A stretch of DNA of 64,000 bases from Streptomyces sp. NBC_00285 (lineage in GTDB: Bacteria; Actinomycetota; Actinomycetes; Streptomycetales; Streptomycetaceae): NCBI RefSeq assembly GCF_036174265.1, contig NZ_CP108055.1, positions 7,688,001-7,752,000 of the forward strand, given 5' to 3'. Positions 50,820 through 61,346 of the stretch are shown here, piece after piece. The position numbers and the translations under genes were made by a program. The notes below the pieces were generated by a model. It saw nothing but the letters and a program-made list of their open reading frames with translations. It was not told where the DNA came from and did not search any database. Within the stretch, counting starts at the first letter, position 1; each line of letters starts with the position of its first letter.

Positions 50820-51056
50820 CGGACTTCCGGAGCCGGGCCATGTGGGGAGGCCGGGCAGCCGCGTCCTGCCTACCACGACCGGTCGCGGCGGGCCATGGAA
50901 CGGGCGGGCGGGGCCCTGTCGGATCCTCGCGGAACCCGGAGATCGGGTGGGTGGGCACGCTACACCTGGGACGCGACCCGAACGGGCCGAACGGGCAGGC
51001 GCGAGTCGACGACACGAGCCTGCCCGGCGCCGAGGTTCGCACATGCACACGACTGC

Positions 51057-51083
51057 TTGACACCGGGTCGTATTCCGTAGACA
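51057..51083 (+). promoter_or_regulatory. Possible promoter of the acyl-CoA dehydrogenase gene
   Basis: TTGACA (51057-51062) and TAGACA (51078-51083) are 15 bp apart, slightly short for a housekeeping promoter, about 120 bp before the start codon. Confidence 0.3.
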
Positions 51084-51203
51084 TCGACCGAACGGCCGCG
51101 CGAGGGGTGGTGGCCGCGCCCCGGATCGGGTACATACGATCGAGTAGCACCCGTCGGTAACCATACGGCCCCATGATCCCGATTCATGGCGAGGTGAGCG
51201 TCA

Positions 51204-53135
51204 ATGTCCGCACCACCCATCAAGCCCGTCGTCACCGAGCGCGAGGCCCGCGAGGTGGCGGAGGCCGCCCGGGAGCAGGACTGGCGCAAGCCCAGTTTCG
51301 CCAAGGAACTCTTCCTCGGACGCTTCCGGCTCGACCTCATCCACCCCCACCCGATGCCCCCCGAGGAGGACGCCCGGCGCGGCGAGGAGTTCCTCGCGGG
51401 ACTCCGCGACTTCTGCGAGACGAAGGTCGACGGAGCCCTCATCGAACGCGAGGCCCGCATCCCCGACGACGTCGTCAACGGGCTCAAGGAGCTCGGCGCC
51501 TTCGGCATGAAGATCGACACCAAGTACGGCGGCCTCGGCCTCACCCAGGTCTACTACAACAAGGCGTTGGCCCTGGCCGGCTCTGCGAGCCCCGCGATCG
51601 GCGTCCTGCTCTCGGCCCACCAGTCGATCGGCGTACCCCAGCCGCTGAAGCTGTTCGGCACCCAGGAACAGAAGGAGAAGTTCCTGCCCCGGTGCGCCCG
51701 CACCGACATCAGCGCCTTCCTCCTCACCGAGCCCGACGTCGGCTCCGACCCGGCCCGCCTCGCGACCAGCGCGGTACCCGACGGGGACGACTACGTCCTC
51801 GACGGAGTGAAACTGTGGACCACCAACGGCGTGGTCGCCGACCTCCTGGTCGTCATGGCCCGCGTGCCGAAGAGCGAAGGACACAAGGGCGGCATCACCG
51901 CCTTCGTCGTCGAGGCCGACTCACCCGGCATCACCGTCGAGAACCGCAACGCCTTCATGGGCCTGCGCGGCATCGAGAACGGCGTCACCCGCTTCCACCA
52001 GGTCCGGGTCCCGGCCGCGAATCTCATCGGCAAGGAGGGCCAGGGCCTGAAGATCGCCCTGACCACCCTCAACACCGGCCGCCTCTCGCTTCCCGCCTCC
52101 TGCGTGGCCGCCGGGAAGTGGTGTCTGAAGATCGCCCGCGAATGGTCCGCGGCCCGCGAACAGTGGGGCAAGCCGATCGCCCACCACGAGGCCGTCGGCG
52201 CCAAGATCTCCTTCATCGCGGCGACGACCTTCGCCCTGGAGGCCGTACTCGACCTGTCCTCCCAGATGGCCGACGAGAACCGCAACGACATCCGCATCGA
52301 GGGCGCCCTCGCCAAGCTGTACGCCTCCGAGATGGCCTGGCTCATCGCCGACGAACTCGTCCAGATCCGCGGTGGCCGCGGCTTCGAGACCGCCGACTCC
52401 CTGCGGGCCCGCGGCGAGAAGGCCGTCCCCGCCGAACAGGTCCTGCGCGACCTGCGCATCAACCGCATCTTCGAGGGCTCGACGGAGATCATGCACCTGC
52501 TGATCGCCCGCGAGGCGGTCGACGCCCACCTCTCCGTCGCAGGCGACCTCATCGACCCGGACAAGTCCCTCGGCGACAAGGCGAAAGCGGGCGCCAACGC
52601 CGGCGTCTTCTACGCCAAATGGCTCCCCAAACTGGTCGCCGGACCAGGACAACTCCCCACCTCCTACGGCGAGTTCAAACGCGAGATCGACCTCTCCGCG
52701 CACCTGCGCTACGTCGAACGCACCTCCCGCAAACTCGCCCGCTCCACCTTCTACGCCATGTCCCGCTGGCAGGGCCGCATGGAGACCAAGCAGGGCTTCC
52801 TCGGCCGGATCGTCGACATCGGCGCCGAACTCTTCGCGATGAGCGCGGCCTGCGTACGCGCCGAACTCCTCTACACCACCGAGGACCACGGCCGCGAGGC
52901 CTACCAGCTCGCCGACACCTTCTGCCACCAGTCCCGCCTGCGCGTCGAGGAACTCTTCGGCCGCCTCTGGAACAACACCGACGACCAGGACCGCAAGGTC
53001 GTCAAGGGCGTCATGGCCGGCACCTACACCTGGCTGGAGGACGGCATCGTCGACCCCTCCGGCGAAGGCGCCTGGATCGCCGACGCGACACCCGGACCGT
53101 CCGAGAAGGAGAACCTCCACCGCCCCGTGCGGTGA
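51204..53135 (+). CDS. Long acyl-CoA dehydrogenase (VLCAD/ACAD9-like)
   Basis: 643 residues from ATG 51204, with GAGGTGAG upstream. It is longer than ordinary acyl-CoA dehydrogenases (about 390) through a C-terminal helical extension (445-643). FAD/substrate motifs are FLLTEPDVGSDPA and WTTNGVVADLLVVMAR, and the catalytic base is Glu424 in RIFEGSTEIM. It should catalyse the first oxidation of beta-oxidation on longer acyl chains. The VLCAD and ACAD9 families have the same extension. It is followed by a strong terminator and precedes dxr. Confidence 0.85.
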   Translation: MSAPPIKPVVTEREAREVAEAAREQDWRKPSFAKELFLGRFRLDLIHPHPMPPEEDARRGEEFLAGLRDFCETKVDGALIEREARIPDDVVNGLKELGAFGMKIDTKYGGLGLTQVYYNKALALAGSASPAIGVLLSAHQSIGVPQPLKLFGTQEQKEKFLPRCARTDISAFLLTEPDVGSDPARLATSAVPDGDDYVLDGVKLWTTNGVVADLLVVMARVPKSEGHKGGITAFVVEADSPGITVENRNAFMGLRGIENGVTRFHQVRVPAANLIGKEGQGLKIALTTLNTGRLSLPASCVAAGKWCLKIAREWSAAREQWGKPIAHHEAVGAKISFIAATTFALEAVLDLSSQMADENRNDIRIEGALAKLYASEMAWLIADELVQIRGGRGFETADSLRARGEKAVPAEQVLRDLRINRIFEGSTEIMHLLIAREAVDAHLSVAGDLIDPDKSLGDKAKAGANAGVFYAKWLPKLVAGPGQLPTSYGEFKREIDLSAHLRYVERTSRKLARSTFYAMSRWQGRMETKQGFLGRIVDIGAELFAMSAACVRAELLYTTEDHGREAYQLADTFCHQSRLRVEELFGRLWNNTDDQDRKVVKGVMAGTYTWLEDGIVDPSGEGAWIADATPGPSEKENLHRPVR

Positions 53136-53144
53136 CCGCACCAT

Positions 53145-53177
53145 GACAGCGCGTCCCCCGAGAGGGGACGCGCTGTC
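53145..53177 (+). terminator. Terminator after the acyl-CoA dehydrogenase gene
   Basis: GACAGCGCGTCCCC (53145-53158) pairs perfectly with GGGGACGCGCTGTC (53164-53177) around loop CGAGA, nine bases after the stop codon. Confidence 0.85.
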
Positions 53178-53210
53178 CTCCTACACCGCGCTTACGGCCA
53201 CAATGGGGGG

Positions 53211-54644
53211 ATGAGCGACAGTCCAGCCCATCGAGGGCACGGGCCGGAAGCCCCGTCTGCCCCGCGACGCCCAGCAAGCGCACCCAGCGCCGCACCGGCC
53301 GCCGACCCGAGTACATCCGGTACGAGGCTCGACGCCCGGCACGCCGAGAGCACGCCCCCACGGGCGACATCTGCCGCTCCGGGGCGGGCGCAGGACCCGC
53401 CCCGCGTCCTCGCCGACCCGCACCTGGTCTACGACCCCGTCCCGGGCGACGGCCCCAAGGACGTGGTGATCCTCGGCTCCACCGGCTCGATCGGCACCCA
53501 GGCCATCGACCTCGTGCTGCGCAACCCCGGCCGGTTCCGGGTGACCGGACTCTCCGCCAACGGCGGCCGGGTCGCGCTCCTCGCCGAGCAGGCGCACCGA
53601 CTCGGGGCCCGGACCGTCGCGGTCGCCCGCGAGGACGTCGTACCGCAACTGCGCGAAGCACTCGGAAGCCTCTACGGCGCGGGCGAACCGCTCCCCGAGA
53701 TCCTCGCCGGCCCGGACGCCGCCACCCAGCTCGCCGCCTCCGACTGCCACACCGTCCTCAACGGCATCACCGGCTCCATCGGCCTCGCCCCCACCCTCGC
53801 CGCCCTGGAAGCGGGCCGCACCCTCGCGCTCGCCAACAAGGAGTCGCTCATCGTGGGCGGCCCCCTGGTCAAGGCCCTCGCGAAGCCCGGACAGATCATC
53901 CCGGTCGACTCCGAGCACGCGGCCCTGTTCCAGGCCCTGGCCTCCGGCAGCAGGGCCGACGTACGCAAGCTGGTCGTCACGGCGTCCGGCGGCCCCTTCC
54001 GCGGCCGTACGAAGGAAGAACTCGCCCACGTCAGCGTCGAGGACGCCCTCGCCCACCCCACCTGGGCCATGGGCCCGGTCATCACGATCAACTCCGCGAC
54101 CCTCGTCAACAAGGGACTGGAGGTCATCGAGGCGCACCTCCTCTACGACATTCCCTTCGATCGCATTGAGGTGGTCGTGCATCCCCAGTCGTATGTCCAC
54201 TCGATGGTTGAGTTCACAGACGGATCCACGATCGCCCAGGCGACGCCCCCCGACATGCGCGGGCCGATCGCCATCGGTCTCGGCTGGCCCGAGCGCGTCC
54301 CCGACGCGGCACCGGCCTTCGACTGGAGCAAGGCGTCGACCTGGGAGTTCTTCCCGCTCGACAACGACGCGTTCCCTTCGGTCAACCTTGCGAGACACGT
54401 CGGGCAGCTCGCGGGCACGGCTCCGGCGGTGTTCAATGCCGCCAACGAGGAGTGCGTGGAGGCCTTCCGGGCCGGCGCGCTGCCGTTCGACGGGATCATG
54501 GACACCGTGACCCGGGTGGTGGACGAGCACGGCACCCCGCGCGCCGGAACCTCGCTCACCGTCGCGGACGTCCTCGAAGCGGAGACCTGGGCGCGGACCC
54601 GGGCCCGGGAACTGACGGCACAGACGGCGGAGGCCCGTGCATGA
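53211..54644 (+). CDS. dxr: 1-deoxy-D-xylulose-5-phosphate reductoisomerase
   Basis: 477 residues from ATG 53211. The catalytic body begins near residue 84 with the NADPH loop [14 protein letters not shown]. Metal and substrate residues follow in [28 protein letters not shown] and [20 protein letters not shown]. The first 80 residues are Pro/Ala/Ser-rich with no family match, making the protein about 80 residues longer than typical Dxr; no good internal start was seen. It makes methylerythritol phosphate, the committed MEP-pathway step. Its stop overlaps the next ATG (ATGA), and ispG of the same pathway lies 1.7 kb on. Confidence 0.92.
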   Translation: MSDSPAHRGHGPEAPSAPRRPASAPSAAPAADPSTSGTRLDARHAESTPPRATSAAPGRAQDPPRVLADPHLVYDPVPGDGPKDVVILGSTGSIGTQAIDLVLRNPGRFRVTGLSANGGRVALLAEQAHRLGARTVAVAREDVVPQLREALGSLYGAGEPLPEILAGPDAATQLAASDCHTVLNGITGSIGLAPTLAALEAGRTLALANKESLIVGGPLVKALAKPGQIIPVDSEHAALFQALASGSRADVRKLVVTASGGPFRGRTKEELAHVSVEDALAHPTWAMGPVITINSATLVNKGLEVIEAHLLYDIPFDRIEVVVHPQSYVHSMVEFTDGSTIAQATPPDMRGPIAIGLGWPERVPDAAPAFDWSKASTWEFFPLDNDAFPSVNLARHVGQLAGTAPAVFNAANEECVEAFRAGALPFDGIMDTVTRVVDEHGTPRAGTSLTVADVLEAETWARTRARELTAQTAEARA

Positions 54645-55945
54645 CGACCCTGATGTTCATCCTCGGCATAGGGCTGTTCGCCTTGGGCCTGCTGATCTCG
54701 ATCGCGTGGCACGAGCTGGGGCACCTGTCCTTCGCCAAGCTGTTCGGCATCCGCGTGCCGCAGTACATGGTCGGCTTCGGCCCGACCGTCTTCTCCCGCA
54801 AGAAGGGCGACACGGAGTACGGCATCAAGGCCATCCCCTTCGGCGGCTACATCCGCATGATCGGCATGTTCCCGCCCGGCGAGGACGGCCGTATAAGCGC
54901 CCGCTCCACCTCGCCCTGGCGCGGCATGATCGAGGACGCCCGTTCGGCGGCCTTCGAGGAACTCCAGCCCGGCGACGAGAAGCGCCTCTTCTACACCCGT
55001 AAGCCCTGGAAGCGCGTCATCGTGATGTTCGCGGGCCCCTTCGCGAACCTGGTCCTCGCCGTGGCGCTGTTCCTCACGGTCCTCATGGGCTTCGGCATCT
55101 CGCAGCAGACCAACACGGTCAGCTCGGTCTCCAAGTGCGTGATCGCCCAGAGCCAGAACCGCGAGAACTGCAAGGCCTCCGACCCGGCCTCCCCGGCCGC
55201 GGCCGCCGGCCTCAAAGCGGGCGACAAGATCCTCTCCTTCAACGGGGTGAAGACGGGTGACTGGAACAAGCTCTCCGACCTCATCCGCGCCAACCCCGAC
55301 AGGACGGTCCCGATCGTCGTCGAGCGCGACGGCAAGGACGTCACCCTGACGGCGAAGATCGCCAGCAACCAGGTCGCGAAGAAGGACTCCAGCGGTCAGT
55401 ACGTCCAGGGCGAGTACGTCACCGCCGGCTTCCTCGGCTTCAGCGCCGCCACCGGCATCGTCAAGCAGGACTTCGGCGACTCCGTGGTCTGGATGGGCGA
55501 CCGGGTCGGCGAGGCCGTCGACTCCCTCGCCGCCCTGCCCGGCAAGATCCCGGCCCTGTGGAACGCGGCCTTCGGCGACGCCCCGCGCGAACCGGACTCC
55601 CCGATGGGCGTGGTCGGCGCGGCCAGGGTGGGCGGCGAGATCTTCACGCTCGACATCCCCGCGACCCAGCAACTCGCCATGGCCCTGATGCTGGTGGCGG
55701 GCTTCAACCTCTCCCTGTTCCTCTTCAACATGCTCCCGCTGCTCCCCCTGGACGGCGGCCACATCGCGGGAGCGCTGTGGGAGTCCCTGCGCCGCAACCT
55801 GGCAAAGGTCCTCAAGCGCCCGGACCCGGGCCCCTTCGACGTGGCGAAGCTGATGCCGGTCGCCTATGTGGTGGCGGGGATCTTCATCTGCTTTACCGTC
55901 CTCGTTTTGATCGCCGATGTAGTTAATCCGGTCAAAATTAGCTGA
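54641..55945 (+). CDS. rseP: Site-2-type intramembrane zinc metalloprotease with PDZ domain
   Basis: 434 residues. Zinc-binding HELGH at 24-28 lies in the first membrane segment ([19 protein letters not shown]). A PDZ domain spans about 180-250 ([20 protein letters not shown]). The second catalytic motif LDGGH (370-374) lies in a later segment, [15 protein letters not shown]. The family cleaves transmembrane anti-sigma factors or small membrane proteins. The overlap with dxr (ATGA) indicates one transcript, a linkage common in bacteria. The membrane-linked sigma factor at 9791 is not a proven substrate. Confidence 0.9.
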   Translation: MTTLMFILGIGLFALGLLISIAWHELGHLSFAKLFGIRVPQYMVGFGPTVFSRKKGDTEYGIKAIPFGGYIRMIGMFPPGEDGRISARSTSPWRGMIEDARSAAFEELQPGDEKRLFYTRKPWKRVIVMFAGPFANLVLAVALFLTVLMGFGISQQTNTVSSVSKCVIAQSQNRENCKASDPASPAAAAGLKAGDKILSFNGVKTGDWNKLSDLIRANPDRTVPIVVERDGKDVTLTAKIASNQVAKKDSSGQYVQGEYVTAGFLGFSAATGIVKQDFGDSVVWMGDRVGEAVDSLAALPGKIPALWNAAFGDAPREPDSPMGVVGAARVGGEIFTLDIPATQQLAMALMLVAGFNLSLFLFNMLPLLPLDGGHIAGALWESLRRNLAKVLKRPDPGPFDVAKLMPVAYVVAGIFICFTVLVLIADVVNPVKIS

Positions 55946-55974
55946 ACGGATATTTCCTTCGCTGGATGCTCCGG

Positions 55975-56017
55975 CCCCACCCTTCAGTCACGCAGCTCGC
56001 ACGAGCGAAGGGTGGGG
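55975..56017 (+). terminator. Terminator of the dxr operon
   Basis: CCCCACCCTTC (55975-55985) and GAAGGGTGGGG (56007-56017) form an 11-bp perfect stem with a 21-base loop, followed by TTC. It lies 30 bases after the protease stop. Confidence 0.75.
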
Positions 56018-56341
56018 TTCGTGCGTACGTCACAGGGCCCGAGCTGCGGTGTAGAGGGGCCGACATCGTGGTGCTGCTCGACGCGGAGGGGGCAAGCACC
56101 CCGGTTGTCGGCTGTGCGACACCACCAGGCGCCGGTCATCGAGCAGGCCGGGCACGGTGGTCAGTCAGAGAGCATGTCCCCTTTGGGTGACGCCATGCCC
56201 CGTCCGCCGATACGAGACGCCGTAGGGCGAACCGACGGGCCACCGTGCGCCCGCGTTCACGCGCGTGCCGTAATCTCGAAGTCCGGAGCCCGCCGCTGAC
56301 GGGACCTGGACCTTGATCCACGACTTGGGGTTGCACAGCAG
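56018..56341. other. Intergenic gap without a supported gene
   Basis: Between the terminator and ispG I find only short frames with no family resemblance. No clear -35/-10 pair is seen, although ispG must be transcribed from here. Confidence 0.6.
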
Positions 56342-57499
56342 ATGACTGCGATTTCTCTCGGCATGCCGTCCGTTCCGACCAGGCTCGCCGAGCGCCGGAA
56401 GAGCCGGCAGATCCAGGTCGGGTCTGTGGCGGTCGGCGGCGACGCCCCCGTCTCCGTGCAGTCGATGACGACGACCCGTACGTCGGACATCGGTGCCACG
56501 CTCCAGCAGATCGCGGAGCTCACGGCGTCCGGTTGCCAGATCGTGCGGGTGGCCTGTCCGACGCAGGACGACGCGGACGCCCTCGCGACGATCGCGCGCA
56601 AGTCGCAGATCCCGGTGATCGCGGACATTCACTTCCAGCCGAAGTACGTGTTCGCGGCGATCGAGGCGGGCTGTGCCGCGGTGCGTGTGAACCCCGGGAA
56701 CATCAAGCAGTTCGACGACAAGGTCAAGGAGATCGCGCGGGCCGCGAAGGACCACGGCACGCCGATCCGGATCGGCGTCAACGCCGGGTCGCTGGACCAG
56801 CGGCTGCTCAAGAAGTACGGCAGGGCGACGCCCGAGGCGCTGGCCGAGTCGGCGCTGTGGGAAGCCTCGCTGTTCGAGGAGCACGACTTCCGGGACATCA
56901 AGATCTCGGTCAAGCACAACGACCCGGTGATCATGGTCGAGGCGTACCGCCAGCTCGCCGCGCAGTGCGACTACCCGCTGCACCTCGGCGTGACCGAGGC
57001 CGGTCCGGCGTTCCAGGGCACGATCAAGAGCGCGGTGGCCTTCGGCGCCCTTCTCTCGCAGGGCATCGGCGACACGATCCGTGTGTCCCTGTCGGCGCCC
57101 CCGGTGGAGGAGGTCAAGGTCGGCAACCAGATCCTGGAGTCGCTGAACCTCAGGCAGCGCGGCCTGGAGATCGTCTCCTGCCCGTCCTGCGGTCGCGCCC
57201 AGGTCGACGTCTACAAGCTGGCCGAGGAAGTCACCGCAGGCCTGACCGGCATGGAGGTCCCGCTGCGCGTCGCGGTCATGGGGTGCGTGGTGAACGGCCC
57301 CGGCGAGGCCCGCGAGGCCGACCTCGGTGTCGCCTCCGGCAACGGCAAGGGGCAGATCTTCGTCAAGGGTGAGGTCATCAAGACCGTACCCGAGTCGAAG
57401 ATCGTGGAGACCCTCATCGAGGAGGCCATGAAGCTGGCCGAGCAGATGGAGGCCGACGGCATCGCCTCGGGCGAGCCTTCGGTGTCGGTCGCGGGCTAG
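56342..57499 (+). CDS. ispG: 4-hydroxy-3-methylbut-2-enyl-diphosphate synthase
   Basis: 385 residues, the usual length for the family. The TIM-barrel half starts with QSMTTT and holds [10 protein letters not shown] and LGVTEAGPA. The [4Fe-4S] ligands are Cys280 and Cys283 in CPSC and Cys315 in [12 protein letters not shown], with catalytic Glu322. It converts methylerythritol cyclodiphosphate to HMBPP in the MEP pathway. The ATG at 56342 has only a weak TTGGGG upstream. Confidence 0.93.
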   Translation: MTAISLGMPSVPTRLAERRKSRQIQVGSVAVGGDAPVSVQSMTTTRTSDIGATLQQIAELTASGCQIVRVACPTQDDADALATIARKSQIPVIADIHFQPKYVFAAIEAGCAAVRVNPGNIKQFDDKVKEIARAAKDHGTPIRIGVNAGSLDQRLLKKYGRATPEALAESALWEASLFEEHDFRDIKISVKHNDPVIMVEAYRQLAAQCDYPLHLGVTEAGPAFQGTIKSAVAFGALLSQGIGDTIRVSLSAPPVEEVKVGNQILESLNLRQRGLEIVSCPSCGRAQVDVYKLAEEVTAGLTGMEVPLRVAVMGCVVNGPGEAREADLGVASGNGKGQIFVKGEVIKTVPESKIVETLIEEAMKLAEQMEADGIASGEPSVSVAG

Positions 57500-57505
57500 T
57501 ACGTT

Positions 57506-57905
57506 TCAGCGGTGCCGCATCCGGACGTCCGGCTCCTGGTAGGAGCCGGCGTTTGCGTCCCGGTCGGTCCGCAGCACATTCAGCCCGTCCGGGATCACGT
57601 GGTCGCCGGACTCCGGGAGGGCCAGGCCCGTCCAGCCCTCCCACTCGGCGACCGTGCCGGTCATCGTCTGTGAGGCGGGGGCGGCGGCCAGGATCTCGGC
57701 GCCGAGGTGTTCGTGCGTGCGGATCCACGGGTCGAGGGCACTGCCGTCGTCCCGCCGCCACCGCATGTACGACTCGATGGGCGTCAGCGGCTAGCGGGCC
57801 TTGGCCGTGGGCCGCACGGGCGCGATGACCTGCCGGAGCCCCGCGTCCTCTCCCGCGTCCCGCAGGGCGGCGAGCACCTGCCCCTTCAGCGCCGGGGCGG
57901 GGCGG
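57506..57905 (-). pseudogene. GNAT-family acetyltransferase remnant with in-frame TAG
   Basis: Downstream of the break an 86-residue frame starts at 57766 (MRWRRDDGSALDPWIRTHEH, then TGTVAEWEGWTGLALPESGD and a PDVRMRH end). Upstream, the same frame continues through PLTPIESY to a TAG at 57791-57793 and beyond it GQVLAALRD and APVRPTAKAR. I recall intact relatives reading RPTxKxRYPLTPIExY, so the TAG stands where a tyrosine codon is expected. N-terminal homology ends near 57905. The fragment is squeezed between ispG and the 58007 gene and is probably decaying. Confidence 0.6.
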
Positions 57906-58006
57906 TGGTCACGGTTCGGCGAACGGCACCCGAACTCAGGGCGGCGCGGCTCAGCTTCCGCAGGTACAGTGCGGAGATCAGCAGACCCCAGTGTGAGGCT
58001 CCGCCC

Positions 58007-58855
58007 GTGTTGACCCAGACGACCTCCCGGGTCCTCGAACCGAGCGACCTGGACGCGGCGCTCGCCGTCCTCGACCGTGAGCCGGTTGCGAACGCCTTCG
58101 TGACGTCGAGGGTCCAGGTCGCCGGCCTCGACCCGTGGCGGCTCGGCGGCGAGATGTGGGGCTGGTACGAGGACGGCATGCTCACGTCCCTCTGCTACGC
58201 CGGCGCCAACCTGGTCCCGATCTGCGCGACCCCACGAGCGATCCGCGCCTTCGCCGACCGGGCCCGGCGAGCGGGCCGCCGCTGCTCCTCCATCGTCGGC
58301 GCCGCCGAATCGACCGCCCAGCTGTGGCGGCTGCTGGAGCCCAACTGGGGCCCGGCCCGGGAGGTCCGCACCCGCCAGCCCCTCATGGTCACCGACCGCA
58401 TGCCGGCCGACATCGCCCCGGATCCGTACGTCCGTCGCATCCGCAAGGACGAGATGGAGACGATCATGCCGGCGTGCGTGGCGATGTTCACCGAGGAGGT
58501 CGGCGTCTCGCCGCTGGCAGGGGACGGGGGACTGCTCTACCAGGCCCGCGTCGCCGAACTGGTCGGCGCCGGCCGCTCCTTCGCCCGCCTCGACGAACAC
58601 GGCAAGGTCGTCTTCAAGGCGGAGATCGGCGCGGCGACGAACCGTGCCTGCCAGATCCAGGGCGTGTGGGTGGCCCCCGAGTACCGGGGCAGGGGAGTGG
58701 CGGCCCCCGGGATGGCGGCGGTGCTGCGCTACGCGCTGGCGGACGTGGCCCCGGTGGTGAGCCTCTACGTGAACGACTTCAACACGCCGGCGAGAAGGGC
58801 GTACACGAGGGTGGGGTTCCAAGAGGTGGGCGCGTTCATGAGCGTTCTCTTCTGA
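58007..58855 (+). CDS. GNAT acetyltransferase with DUF4081 N-terminal domain
   Basis: 282 residues from a GTG at 58007 (a TTG follows as the next codon). The N-terminal part (VLEPSDLDAALAVLDREP, then GWYEDGMLTSLCYAGANLVP) is the DUF4081 domain. The C-terminal GNAT domain carries the acetyl-CoA loop VAPEYRGRGVAAPGM (Q/R-x-x-G-x-G/A type) and SLYVNDFNTPARRAYTRVGF. The substrate is unknown. The TACAGT at 57965 is a possible -10. This order next to ispG and proS is one I recall from Streptomyces genomes. Confidence 0.82.
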   Translation: MLTQTTSRVLEPSDLDAALAVLDREPVANAFVTSRVQVAGLDPWRLGGEMWGWYEDGMLTSLCYAGANLVPICATPRAIRAFADRARRAGRRCSSIVGAAESTAQLWRLLEPNWGPAREVRTRQPLMVTDRMPADIAPDPYVRRIRKDEMETIMPACVAMFTEEVGVSPLAGDGGLLYQARVAELVGAGRSFARLDEHGKVVFKAEIGAATNRACQIQGVWVAPEYRGRGVAAPGMAAVLRYALADVAPVVSLYVNDFNTPARRAYTRVGFQEVGAFMSVLF

Positions 58856-58919
58856 AGGACGGTCCGCGGCTCCCGACCTGGACCGGCACACGACCTGGAC
58901 TCCCCTGTACGCTCCCCGC

Positions 58920-59450
58920 ATGGACCTCGTCATCGGCCCCCTGGACCTGTCCGCCCACGTGGACGAGGCCCTGGCGGTCCAGGCCCTCGCATTCGGTCTC
59001 GGCGCCGACGAGGTGGCGGTCCGCAGGCAGATCGTCCTGCGCCACATGACCTTCCCGGACGCACGGGCACTCGGCGCGACGGCCGGCGGGCGCCTCGTGG
59101 GATTCGTGTACGGCATGCCCAACGACCGCACCCACTGGTGGTCCACCGTCGTGGAGTCCTACCTCCGCGCCCAGCACAACGACATCTGGCTCGACGACTC
59201 CTTCGTGATCACCGAGCTCCATGTGCACCCCCACCACCAGAACCGCGGCATCGGCCGCACCCTGATCACCACGATCACCGACGGCGCCGACGAGCCCCGC
59301 TCGATCCTCTCCGCGATCGACACCGACAGCCCGGCCCGCGGCCTCTACCACTCCCTCGGCTACCAGGACCTCGCCCGCCAGGTCCTCTTCCCGAGCGCCC
59401 CGAAGCCGTACGCCGTGATGGGCGCCCCGCTTCCCCTGCGCCGCCGCTGA
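58920..59450 (+). CDS. GNAT acetyltransferase
   Basis: 176 residues. TACGCT (58908-58913) stands seven bases before the ATG and no ribosome binding site is present, so the transcript is probably leaderless, as proposed for 7849. The GNAT fold shows HVHPHHQNRGIGRTLITTIT (acetyl-CoA loop RGIGRT) and a C-terminal DSPARGLYHSLGYQDLARQV. The substrate is unknown. Only 64 bp separate it from the preceding GNAT gene. Confidence 0.82.
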   Translation: MDLVIGPLDLSAHVDEALAVQALAFGLGADEVAVRRQIVLRHMTFPDARALGATAGGRLVGFVYGMPNDRTHWWSTVVESYLRAQHNDIWLDDSFVITELHVHPHHQNRGIGRTLITTITDGADEPRSILSAIDTDSPARGLYHSLGYQDLARQVLFPSAPKPYAVMGAPLPLRRR

Positions 59451-59537
59451 CGGATTACCACCGGCGCAGGGCGCCCGGCTAACCTCCTGGGGGGTGTCCG
59501 ACACCCATCACCCTTTCCCGGCAGGAGTACGAGAACC

Positions 59538-61241
59538 ATGGCTAACGCACCGGTCCAGCGCATGTCCCAGTTGATGGCGAAGACGCTGCGCGACGACCCC
59601 GCGGACGCCGAGGTCCTCAGCCACAAGCTGCTCGTCCGCGCCGGCTACGTCCGCCGCACCGCGGCCGGCATCTGGAGCTGGCTGCCGCTCGGCAAGAAGG
59701 TGCTGTCCAACGTCGAGCGGATCGTCCGTGAGGAGATGGACGCGATCGGCGCGCAGGAGGTGCTGCTGCCCGCCATCCTGCCGCGGGAGCCGTACGAGGC
59801 GACCGGCCGCTGGGACGAGTACGGCCCGGAGCTGTTCCGCCTGAAGGACCGCAGGGGCGCCGACTACCTCCTGGGCCCGACCCACGAGGAGATCTTCACC
59901 CTGCTGGTGAAGGACCAGGCGTCCTCCTACAAGGACCTGCCGGTCATCCTCTACCAGATCCAGAACAAGTACCGGGACGAGGCCCGCCCGAGGGCCGGCG
60001 TGCTGCGCGGCCGCGAGTTCCTGATGAAGGACTCGTACTCCTTCGACACCGAGGACGAGGGCCTGGCCCACTCCTACGCCCTGCACCGCCAGGCCTACGA
60101 GAAGGTCTTCGCGCGTCTCGGCCTCGACTACCGCATCTGCGCCGCCACCGCCGGCGCGATGGGCGGCTCGAAGTCGGAGGAGTTCCTCGCTCCCGCCGAG
60201 GCCGGCGAGGACACCTTCGCGGACTGCCCGAAGTGCGACTTCGCGGCCAACACCGAGGCGATCACGTACGAGTTGAAGCCGGTGGACGCGGACGGCGTCG
60301 CCGCGCTGGAGGAGATCCCCACCCCGGACACCCCGACCATCGAGACCCTCGCCGCCCACCTCGGCGTCGAGGCCTCCGCCACCCTGAAGAACCTCCTGGT
60401 GAAGGTCGACGGCGAGATCGTGGCCGTCGGTGTCCCCGGCGACCGTGAGGTCGACCTGGGCAAGGTGGAGGCCCACTTCGCGCCCGCCGCCGTCGAGCTG
60501 GTCACCGCCGAGGACTTCGTCGGCCGCCCGGATCTGGTGCGCGGTTACGTCGGTCCGCAGGGCCTGGGCGAGAAGGTCAGGTACATCGCCGACCCGCGCG
60601 TGGCCCCGGGCACCTCCTGGATCACCGGCGCCAACAAGGAGCACACGCACGCGAAGAACGTCGTCGCGGGCCGTGACTTCGAGGTCGACGAGTACGTCGA
60701 CGCCGTGGTCGTCCAGGAGGGCGACCCCTGCCCGAAGTGCGGCACCGGTCTGAAGCTGGACCGTGCCATCGAGATCGGTCACATCTTCCAGCTGGGCCGC
60801 AAGTACGCCGACGCCCTCAAGCTCGACGTCCTCGGCCAGCACGGCAAGCCGGTCCGCGTGACCATGGGCTCCTACGGCATCGGCGTCTCCCGCGCGGTCG
60901 CCGCCCTCGCCGAGCAGACCGCCGACGACAAGGGACTGTGCTGGCCCGCCGAGGTGGCCCCGGCCGACGTGCACGTGGTCGCCGCCGGCAAGGCCCTCCA
61001 GATCGAGCTGGCCCTCGACGTCTCCGAGAAGCTGCGCGAGGCGGGACTGAGGGTCCTCGTCGACGACCGCGCCGGGGTCTCCCCGGGCGTGAAGTTCACC
61101 GACTCGGAGCTCATGGGCGTACCGAAGATCCTGGTCGCCGGGCGGCGCTCCGCCGAGGGTGTCCTGGAGCTCAAGGACCGCCGCACCGGTGAGCGCGAGG
61201 AGCTGACGGTGGACGAGGCGATCGCCCGCCTCACCGCCTGA
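59538..61241 (+). CDS. proS: Prolyl-tRNA synthetase, bacterial type
   Basis: 567 residues from ATG 59538, behind AGGAG. Class II motifs are present: motif 2 with [18 protein letters not shown] and motif 3 with [14 protein letters not shown]. Between them lies the YbaK-like editing insertion (about 225-390) with [15 protein letters not shown]. The C-terminal anticodon-binding domain holds [13 protein letters not shown]. Length and insertion identify the long bacterial ProRS that clears mischarged alanine. Confidence 0.94.
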   Translation: MANAPVQRMSQLMAKTLRDDPADAEVLSHKLLVRAGYVRRTAAGIWSWLPLGKKVLSNVERIVREEMDAIGAQEVLLPAILPREPYEATGRWDEYGPELFRLKDRRGADYLLGPTHEEIFTLLVKDQASSYKDLPVILYQIQNKYRDEARPRAGVLRGREFLMKDSYSFDTEDEGLAHSYALHRQAYEKVFARLGLDYRICAATAGAMGGSKSEEFLAPAEAGEDTFADCPKCDFAANTEAITYELKPVDADGVAALEEIPTPDTPTIETLAAHLGVEASATLKNLLVKVDGEIVAVGVPGDREVDLGKVEAHFAPAAVELVTAEDFVGRPDLVRGYVGPQGLGEKVRYIADPRVAPGTSWITGANKEHTHAKNVVAGRDFEVDEYVDAVVVQEGDPCPKCGTGLKLDRAIEIGHIFQLGRKYADALKLDVLGQHGKPVRVTMGSYGIGVSRAVAALAEQTADDKGLCWPAEVAPADVHVVAAGKALQIELALDVSEKLREAGLRVLVDDRAGVSPGVKFTDSELMGVPKILVAGRRSAEGVLELKDRRTGEREELTVDEAIARLTA

Positions 61242-61346
61242 TCCCGTAAAGGAACTCCTCAGGAACGAAGCGGGCCCGCAGAGCGATGCGGTGACGTCGC
61301 TCGAAGCAGCGCGTGCGGCCTGGTCGCCGCGGCCCGCGTCACCGGG

